DNA from: Klebsormidium nitens
Taxonomy: Eukaryota; Streptophyta; Klebsormidiophyceae; Klebsormidiales; Klebsormidiaceae
NCBI GenBank assembly: GCA_000708835.1
Contig: DF237391.1
Coordinates: 1 to 64,000 of the forward strand
Reading direction: 5' to 3'
Length of the DNA stretch: 64,000 nt
Made by a program: the position numbers and the translations under genes
Shown: positions 56,501-64,000 of the stretch, piece by piece
How the letters are laid out: every line of letters starts with the position of its first letter
How positions within the stretch are numbered: position 1 is the first letter of the stretch
The notes under the pieces: generated by a model
The model's database searches: none
Told to the model about the DNA's origin: nothing
The model's input: the letters and a program-made list of their open reading frames with translations, nothing else

Positions 56501-59500
56501 CCAAGCACCATGGAAGACTCCTTTGTTGTGGATCTTGCTATGTTGCAGCTGGTTGGAAGGGCTTTGTATGGGGACCCGCTTTTCATGGAGCCCAACTTGG
56601 TAAACGGTAACATCAGTTCTTCTTTTAGGGGCATTGCTCTTTGAGAGAAGTATTGGGTGTAGGCCCCTTGTGTCGTCCACGCACTCTTTGAGTTAGCTTG
56701 TTCTTTTCAACCTGCTTTAGAGGCCTCCTATCCGGCTTCAGGTCACTTAGATGCTGTTCCCCTAGATTGTAAAAGTCTAAGGGCCCCCATCTATCTCCTC
56801 ACTACGGTGTGCATCTCCCTGCTAAACCTCATGTGATTCGCCTTCAGGCGACGGCACAACAAATGACGGACCGATCGAGGGCCCAGGTCGCGGCCGGGGG
56901 CCTCGGGGCCGTGGAGGAGCACCCCCCCACCAGAGACAAAACCACCCAGAGCACTCCCCCCAGCAGCGGCTCCCACAGGTGGCAGGCCCAACCGGATGGG
57001 GTCCAAAGCCGGCAGACAGCGACGGGATGCCCAGTGCAACTGGCTGGGGAGAAGCACAGCCGCAGTCGATTCTCGGTCAGCCGCCAGCTGGCAAGCGGAG
57101 CGCTGAGGACGATTTGGACATTGATGAGCTGCAGAGCGGCGTGTTTGGGCAGCAGGCAGGGGGGGAGTCGGTGGAGGCGCGGGGGGGAAGGAGGAAGGAG
57201 GAGAAGAAGGAGCGGGGCAAGGGGCCGCAGGTGAGGAAGACATCTTGAAGCAAGTTGGCATCTTTTCGTGGTGAAAGAACGCCCCACCCCCGTCCATGAT
57301 GATTTTTTTAGTGATGGCGCCATCGTGCGCCTTTGAGTCTCTTTCTTGAAGGCATCCCAAGAGCAAATGAGAGGGGTCGGGCAGGCGCCACGATTTCTTG
57401 GAAGTAGACTACAAGTCGCAGAAAGCTTGGTGCATCGAAATAAAGTCATAAAAGAGCTCTAGGCTGCCCATAAAGCGGTGCTATGTCGATCTTGCAAAAG
57501 GTTGGCCGTTGGTTGGGTCGTTTTCTGTTGGGAACGATGTGGACAGATGTTGTGCTCTCTGAGGAGGACAAAAATAATGCGTCAGTAACAGCATGATTTG
57601 CAAATCTAACGAAGCCCCTCTGGTCTTTCAGCCGGGCAAGGGTCCATCCTCGTCGGACCTGCGCTCAGACGCCCGCCAAAGCTTGCGACCTGGCGGTCAG
57701 GACGCTGCACCTCGCAAGGTCCCCGCATCGGCTACTACGGCAATGGGCGAGTTGCGGCCACCAGTAAGCATGATTTCAGAAGAGAAGCAGACGACCGCTC
57801 AACCGACGATCACGTTTGGAGCGCAATCGCCGATGCAAGTGGCCTCGTCTCGCGCCGGGTGAGGAGGTTTGGACGTCTTGACTGCTTTGTCAGTGCGAGT
57901 TGGGTCTTGCAGATTAAGCTGACTTCACAAATGTAGCCGCTTGAAAGTTTCTATTGCTGCTCAGCGCTGACTGGGCAGGCTGGATAGGACAGTCCAGAGT
58001 ACAAAAACCTGAACATTTATGAATCAGAGAGACTTTAAGGGGACCAATGAGGAGATGCCTTCTGCTCAGGATCGCTGTTCTTTTGCGTATCTCTTGGCTT
58101 AAGGTCTCTGCTTTGCCCTCCATGTCTTTCTAAAAGACTGATGGCTCCTTTCCAAGTTTCTGATGGATCGCCTTGCCCGCTTCCTGCAGCCAAAAGGAGA
58201 CTGGCTTTCCCATGCCCCACCCTGAGGCTGCACAGAAGGGTCCCAGTGCGGGCCTCAATGTCTGGGGCGGCGCTCACTCTACGCTGCAGGTAAGGATACA
58301 TTTCTCATAGTCGCCCACGATGAAAGTATGTTGCTCTTCCCAGTTGAATCGCGTAGGGAGGCCGGTGCATTGAAGCGGAAGACCTTTAGCAGGACTTGTG
58401 GACTCCTTGATCCGTGCGAGTTGACGGCGGTGCCAAGTACGTGTTATCGCCGCAAGGGGAACACGTTGATCCAGTAACGCAAGCTGGCATGTTGCCGACC
58501 CCCTCCTTGGCACCAGCGCCTGATGTAGACAGCGTAAAAGATCACGAGAAGGATAAGTTCCTGAGGTTTGGCTTCATATAAATCAAACAGAGAGGTCTTA
58601 ATCAAGTGGGCGTTGAAACCCTTTGTCTCCCTTGCAGGCCATCAACCTGTCCCAGATGCAGCTCGACAACGCGATGCGCCAGCACGAGTACGACAATTTG
58701 CCCACCACGCTTGGGCTCGAGGCGGACCCCAAGCACTTCTCGCAGGGGGGTCCCCACCTGCCCATTCCCATCCCCCTGCAAGGCAACAACTTCACCTTCG
58801 GCGCGCTCAGTCCCACCCAACTCCCCCCCCATCCCGGAACCGGCCCGCTCTTACCCCCCGAAGCAAAGAAAGACATTGTCGGTGCAGCGGGGGGGCCATT
58901 TGCCAAGCGGAACAGGGGGGGCGAGCACGTCTCAGAGGACGACGATGGGCCGGAGGATAAGGAGGCGGAAGCGGCGGCGTCGGCAATCGCAGCAGCGGCC
59001 ATCGGAGACAGCGAGTCTGAACAGGAGGGGCGGATTCTCAATGTGGGGAAGAAACGGCAGGGCAGCGAGGGGGGCGCCGACGCACTCCCGGCGGACCTGT
59101 CGGTGGATGCGGTGGAGGAAGGGGAGGGCGACGTGCGGCAGCAGCACATGCCGAACGGGCCGCCGATGATGCAGCAGCCGGGGGGGCCCTTCGCTGGTAG
59201 GACGTTGTGCCACTCTTGCTGGGAGGGGCTCTCTTTACATTTTGTGAACTCTGGCGGCGATGTTTGCCAAGTCTTGAGTGTGTCGAGAGGTTCGGGCGAT
59301 GCCGCTTTCCTGTCAAGCTTCTGGCTAGGGTTTCAAAAGCGAAAATGGGTGTTTCGTGGGGAGAAGTGGTCGTGTGACGGGCGACAGTTCCTAAGAGAGC
59401 CTAGCTCTGTGCAACGTGTGTATCATCTTTGTCCATACTTGAATTCTCCATCACTTCGTGGAGGGCAACAGCGTTCCTTGCTTTCCTTTGTTTTCCCTCC

Positions 59501-61899
59501 CGTAGAATAACCATAATCCATGCTGGCGTCTTCGTTACGACAGCCAAGCCGAATCATGCATCCGACCGAGAGCTCATGTATTCGGAACCATGGCCCCGTG
59601 AAAAAAACCGGACTCTAATGTGACGTCAGCAAGACACCCGACCTCAAGCTGACGTCGGCAAGAAGCCGAACCTCAATCTGACGACAGCAACTCGCTTCTC
59701 TTCAGGCCACCCGGGTGGCGGCCCGCAGAGCTTCTCCCCCGAGGCGCTGCAGGCGATGGCAGAACGCGGCCAGGTGCCTGGGCCTGGATGGGCGCCTTCG
59801 ATGCACCCGCAGCAGTTCTCCATGGGGATGGACTCCTTTTTCGGACCCCCGCCCCAGGGGGGCTTCCCCGGGGCGTTCATGAACCGGCCAGGCCAGGTGA
59901 GGGGTTGGCGAGTGAACATAAACGTGCAATCTTTCACATCTTGCGTATACAAATCTGGAAGGAGTACGGCGGAGTGCTTATGGATTTATCATTTTGGAGC
60001 CAGAGACGTGATTGGGTAGCGATGTTGAGTCCTACTAACCTAGATTTCGCGGTGTATAATTCCTTGTGTGCGGCACTCGAACTTCTCTACTGGAACCTTT
60101 GTTCGACAAGATGTGCTTGCCAAGTTTTTGGTTGGCGGGAACCTAGATCGCTTTTTGGGTAGAGGGCGAGTACAACTCTACTCGCAGCCTAGCCGTGGTT
60201 TATCAGTCGACAGACTTCGTTCTATCACTGCTCTAAAGACTTTTTTCGAGGCTTACGGCGAGAACGAACTCTGGAGCTGAATGAAATGTTCTCTAGGCAA
60301 ATCCGTCTACCCGCATGTGCAGAGGTCAAACCCTTTCGACTCATCTCTTTGTTGAGCTTTGAGCCTATTGAAGTACAAATTCCTGATTTTCCCGTCCTCT
60401 CGTACCGCAGAACCACATGATGATGTACAACCACCCCTTCGGCCCCGTGGGCCAGTTCGGGCAACTAGGCATGGGCTTCATGAACCCCGGTTACCTGCCC
60501 ACCGGCAAGCAGCCCGACTGGAAGCACACCCCCCCTGCGGAGGGCGCCCCCGGTTCGGGGGGGCGGGACTCCCCCCCACAGCACCAGCAGCAGAGGGCCC
60601 TGTCCCAGGGTCCGCCGAGCTCGGCGCCAGGCAGCGGGCAGCGCAACTTTGCGCCAGGGGCGGTCGCGAGGCCTCAGGGGCCGTTTGAGGGGGTGCACAA
60701 TCCGTTCCAGGTAGGACGCCTATGACGACCATTCTGTGTGGAACGGTCACAGACTCTGAACGTGGGCCGCTTGTATCCTACTTTTTGGTTGCTGGGTTCA
60801 GTGCTTTCGGTCTCCTGCTGGACATGCCAAAGTTCTAGGCTAACGAATCCCCCCCTTTTTCGTGAAGGTCGTGCACAGCAATCAATCATTGTGCTTTCGA
60901 AGATGTAATTGCTGTTGTACCAGTGTCACTATCAGTCCTTTTGCTTCGTCGATACACACAAGCTCCCCTTGATACTAGCTTGCATGATACTAACATCTGA
61001 AGCTCGCGTCAGGTTCTTCTGACATCACAAGCATTTGAGCTGACACCACAGACTGCCTCCCTGCAGAATCTGGGACCGGACCCTGGTCCTTGGGCGCACA
61101 TGGGCCGCCCCCCCCACAGCCCGCAACACCCCCCCCACATGCAAGGGGCGCCCTTCTTCAACGCCATGCTCCAGCAGCAACAATTCGGCGAGGGGGGGAT
61201 CCCCCTGCCGCCGCACTCCCTCGAGGGGGGCATGCCACCCTTTGCCGATTTGCAGAAGCCGCAGGGGGGGGCCAGCAGCCGCAGCGAAAGCGTGCACAGC
61301 GACCCTGCCGCGCAGTTCCCCGACGAGCTGGGTCTCGGGGACTGGCCGACGCCGAACTTTCCGCAGCAGGGGGTTCCGCCCCGGCAGGGGGGCCACCAGA
61401 ACAAGGGCCCGCGAGGGGGGGGGACGTAGACGAACAGGGTGCGTCGCGGCGGGGGGGTGTGGTGAGGACGGTCCAGAGGCCCAGGAGGGGCGGGGGGCGA
61501 GGGGGCAGAGGGGGAGGTAACGGAGCCGGGAACCAAGACAAGGGCGACGGGAACGTAAACGGAGGAAGAGACAGGGGGCAGCAGCAGCCGGGGGGGGGCA
61601 ATCCGAGGCAACAAACCGAGCAAGGGCCGCACCGAGGAGGGCGGGGGGGTCAGGGGAGAGGGCCAGTTGCGGGCCAGGGGCCGCAGCGGGGGGCTGCGTC
61701 GGGGTCGAGGAGGGGTGGGGGGAGAATGGGTGGCGGGGAACGGCCGCCCGCAGCGAACGGGGGAGTTGCACCCGGAGGCGGTAATGCAGCCGCTCGCGAG
61801 GCAGCCAAGGTGAAGCAGGTGTACGTGGCAAAGCAGGGGGCCGCCGCGCCACTGCCGAGGAAGGAAGGGCCGGCCGGGGGGCGCCAGCAAAGCGTCTGA
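50530..61899 (+). CDS. MOS1: MOS1 / BAT2 (PRRC2)-like large disordered RNA-associated protein, 11 exons
   Basis: Plant MOS1 (MODIFIER OF SNC1 1) modulates expression of immune receptor and flowering genes; animal relatives are PRRC2/BAT2. Exons: 50530-51175, 52013-53238, 53709-53957, 54669-56445, 56848-57230, 57632-57858, 58190-58289, 58638-59196, 59706-59896, 60411-60710, 61067 onward. The N-terminus has the BAT2_N signature (K-P-V-N-L-P-S-L-K-K-E then R-E-E-F-P-T-L-S). Next come Pro/Arg/Gly repeats of the D-R-F-x-R-G type, a long charged coiled coil (late exon 2 to early exon 4), Gln/Pro-rich regions and a C-terminal RGG-rich tail. Phases close, giving about 2,006 residues to a TAG at 61427-61429. 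The RGG-rich frame continues to 61899 if one base is gained in the G9 run at 61415-61423, giving about 2,163. An N gap at 54797-55140 lies in exon 4, and the frame is open on both sides. Confidence 0.85.
54797..55140. other. Assembly gap (344 N)
   Basis: An unbroken run of N inside exon 4 of the MOS1-like gene. The flanks are Pro/Gly-rich and C- or G-tract-rich, which is hard to sequence. The reading frame on both sides agrees with the stated gap size, but a hidden intron cannot be excluded. Confidence 0.99.
59622..59705. repeat. 29-bp intronic minisatellite with TGACGTCA-type words, next to MOS1 exon 9 acceptor
   Basis: Three consecutive units begin GACGTCAGCAAG (59622), GACGTCGGCAAG (59651) and GACGACAGCAAC (59680), each followed by CCGACCTCAAGCT-like sequence. 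The last unit runs into the acceptor of exon 9 at 59705. The first unit contains a perfect TGACGTCA, the core bound by bZIP factors. Confidence 0.65.
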
Positions 61900-63193
61900 G
61901 ATGCGAGTGGTGGGCGATCGGAGAAAACTTGTCGACTGCTGGGGTTCGAAGTTCGACAGAGTTGAGGGAATTGTAGTACTTTTCGTGGATGTGAAAAGGC
62001 TAAAGCAAGGGGAATGCCAAGGAATGTCGTTCTGGTCATCTGATCGTGATGCTTTACAGAAAAGCAAGCTTACATCGACCTTGCGTGGAAAGTTTTATGC
62101 GCTTTCCCAAGCGGAGACACAGAGAGGCGTTGGCCAAAGAGCAAGTGCCGGAAAATGGATTATCGTGGGATGTAAGCCTGGAGGGATGGGCTGACCAGGG
62201 GTTCAGCCGATGGGTTGGTGATACTGACGGAAAAGTTACTTTGAGATGTTGGGCGCCGCAGCCGAACTTGGGACGAGGTCAGCTGCAGGCAAGCGACGCG
62301 CCGGATGGGATCACTCGATTCTGCGTGGCTGTTAGAACTAGGGTAGCTTTCGTAGACGTGGAGAGATTTGAACTTAGCAGGCGGGATTAGGGCAGGCGCC
62401 CGCACTGCTGGCACACGAAACCGGGGGGTGGCACAAGATATTTCCAGCCAATCACATGAGCTGCTATACGCTGCTATACGCAAGCTCTTCATCCCGAACT
62501 CTCCTCTTGGTTTCTGAGGCCGTGGCTGAGGTTCTTCCAAGACAGTCACGCGCCAGATCAAGGACTCTAAAGCAAACGTACTCCCGATCTCGAACTGGAA
62601 CCGTATCTTGCTTGGAAGCTTGCGGGTTTGCTGTGGATTGAAAGTTGGCCGGTTCTAATTATGCACTGGGGCATTTGTCGTGTAGCAAACATTGAAGCGA
62701 ATTGGAAAGTTCTCACATTGAGCCCGCCAACATGATCGCAGTCGTATATGTTGCATAGTGCATGTATGTGCCTCCTGGTGAAGATTAGTATCATGTACAA
62801 TGTACAATCCGATGTCGGAAGTTTCAATGCTTGCATGGCCAAGTCATAACTCTGGTTCTTTGCGCAGCCAGCTGGTACCTGCATAATATGCACATGAGAG
62901 CTTAAGTTATATAACCGTCACTGAACTGCCTTAAGCCGTATACTTGCTGCTTGGGACGCGGCCGGAGATTAAGTCCCTTGCAGATCCGACGTTTGCATGC
63001 GTCGACTGCAAACCCAAACCCCCGGCCACTGGCGACGCGCAACTGCATGTACGCGATCGTTGATCATGATACGATCACATGGCGCATGATTCCGAACCTT
63101 TGATTTATCGACGCGCGAGCATATTGCATGTCTGAACATTGCAATCATGAGAACACGTTTGATTATCAATCATTCGAACAAGCTACAAAGTGA
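61900..63193. other. 3' flank of the MOS1-like gene, no further gene recognised
   Basis: About 1.3 kb between the MOS1-like tail and the LTR. A 97-codon frame starts with ATG directly after the MOS1 stop (61901-62194), but its composition is not convincing and it is most likely 3' untranslated sequence. The rest is AT-richer, with no domain-bearing frames. Confidence 0.4.
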
Positions 63194-63569
63194 TGTTGAA
63201 TTGTAAACTCGTTTTTCCTCATTAGATGACGACGACACACTCGCCGTTGCATTCACGCGTATACGCTGACTCATATGTGATTGTAACATGTAGACATGTA
63301 ACCAGGCTGCAAAGTGTCCCAGCAGCGAACCAGCAAAACAGCAGGCTCGAAAACATTGACTTTGCTTCTGCTCTAGTTGCAGCCTGATATGTGCAGTCTG
63401 GTCATTGGCACTAAGTGTATGTAAACTAATCTTGATCTAGTCGGTCTTGGTTTAGAAGCTAACACTACATATAAAGGCACAAGTCTTTACTTCTAAAAAG
63501 CTAACCTGCTTTCTTCAATCTGGTATCCTGCCATCTACCACTGCCTACTTACTCGGCATCGATTGTACA
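63194..63569 (+). mobile_element. Candidate 5' LTR of a Ty1/copia-type retrotransposon
   Basis: A 376-base segment begins TGTTGAATTG and ends TTGTACA, the TG...CA ends typical of LTRs. It contains a TATAAA box at 63470-63475 with a transcribed-looking tail after it. It is followed at once by TGGTATCGAG, which resembles the initiator-methionine tRNA primer-binding site TGGTATCAGAG of copia elements with one base missing. The second LTR would be outside the window, so the element cannot be confirmed here. Confidence 0.6.
63470..63475 (+). promoter_or_regulatory. TATA box within the candidate LTR
   Basis: TATAAA at 63470-63475, about 95 bases before the LTR end, as expected for the U3/R promoter of an LTR retrotransposon. 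Confidence 0.5.
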
Positions 63570-64000
63570 TGGTATCGAGTGTTTGTGCTAGTCTATCCTG
63601 CATCATTGATACAAGCTGATCCTAGCAGAGCTCTTTTAACAAACACTACTCCGGGCTTATCATCTCACTGGGAGTGAGCTAACTTCACCTTCCTAAACCT
63701 AGGTTTGGCTACCTCCTGACTAATGTCTAGCCCGCCTGCTTTCAGCCAGCCAACTCGTCTTCATCTGTTTCCTACTTGGACGGCTGTCTACATGAACGGC
63801 GACGCCTTCATCAAACCAATCACTGCGATCACGTAGCCCACCTGCTGCAACCGCGTCAGCTGCCGGATGCCCTGCACGTGACGCAACACCCGCAGCATCT
63901 GCCACCGTCGTTTCAGCAGGTACCGACGGATCGGCTTGTTCTCCAAGCCCTCCGCTCTTCGCTGCTTCCGTCTCGGGCTCCGGGGGGGCAGATCGAGCCG
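63570..64000 (+). mobile_element. Primer-binding site, leader and start of gag-like region of the candidate copia element (partial)
   Basis: TGGTATCGAGTG at 63570 is the putative tRNA primer-binding site. A 150-base leader follows. An ATG at 63723 opens a 37-codon frame stopping at about 63835. A second plus-strand frame, rich in Ala, Pro and Ser, is open from about 63795 to the window edge without its own ATG, so a frameshift in gag is possible. Minus-strand frames are also open to the edge (for example one ending M-K-A-S-P-F-M-stop near 63792), so coding direction here is uncertain. Confidence 0.4.

Noticed and set aside
61009-62067. 352-codon minus-strand Pro-rich frame
   Set aside because: Antisense of the Gly/Arg-rich tail of the MOS1-like gene.
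61901-62194. 97-codon ATG frame right after the MOS1-like stop
   Set aside because: Most likely 3' untranslated sequence; no domain, no splice signals.

Overview
This window looks like nuclear DNA of a green-lineage (streptophyte) eukaryote. Genes are broken into many short GT-AG introns, and the products are plant-type: an HMA1-like plastid metal ATPase, a C2-type phospholipase D, importin-5, a MOS1/BAT2-like protein, an F-box/LRR-like protein and hybrid histidine kinases. A Ty1/copia-type LTR lies at the right edge. The high GC content, short introns, and a pair of membrane-anchored hybrid kinases unlike the ethylene or cytokinin receptors of seed plants suggest an early-diverging streptophyte, for example a charophyte alga such as Klebsormidium. 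That placement is inference. No rRNA, tRNA or CRISPR array was recognised.

Layout: 295-6624 (+) HMA1-like ATPase, 8 exons. 8307-9726 (+) a small Ala/Lys/Glu-rich coiled-coil protein, 2 exons. 11449-25490 (-) two hybrid histidine kinase modules, each with multispan membrane region, HisKA, HATPase and two receivers; their exon phases chain into a single frame of about 2,340 residues. 27605-28834 (+) an F-box/LRR-like ORF with a disturbed 5' end. 30754-37933 (-) C2-phospholipase D, 8 exons, 841 aa. 39220-49233 (-) importin-5, 15 exons, 1,109 aa. 50530-61899 (+) MOS1/BAT2-like protein, 11 exons, with a 344-base assembly gap and an apparent homopolymer frameshift near its end. 63194 to the edge (+) copia-like LTR, primer-binding site and leader. 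The genes share no obvious pathway; this is an ordinary eukaryotic neighbourhood, not an operon.

The most unusual theme is structural. In HMA1, PLD and importin-5, short local duplications have copied exon/intron junctions (30-80 bases of exon edge plus adjoining intron) into the neighbouring intron, mostly 88-175 bases from the genuine junction. At least nine junctions were hit or are likely hit, one of them (PLD exon 2) as a five-unit tandem array. Several copies still carry AG acceptors or GT donors and readable codons, but where I traced them they run into stop codons, so they resemble decoy or poison splice sites. The second theme is the possible fusion of two complete hybrid kinases.

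Exon boundaries were placed by hand from splice consensus, reading phase and remembered family alignments. All phases close for HMA1, the 8307 gene, PLD, importin-5 and MOS1 up to the G9 run. Transcript evidence would settle the rest.
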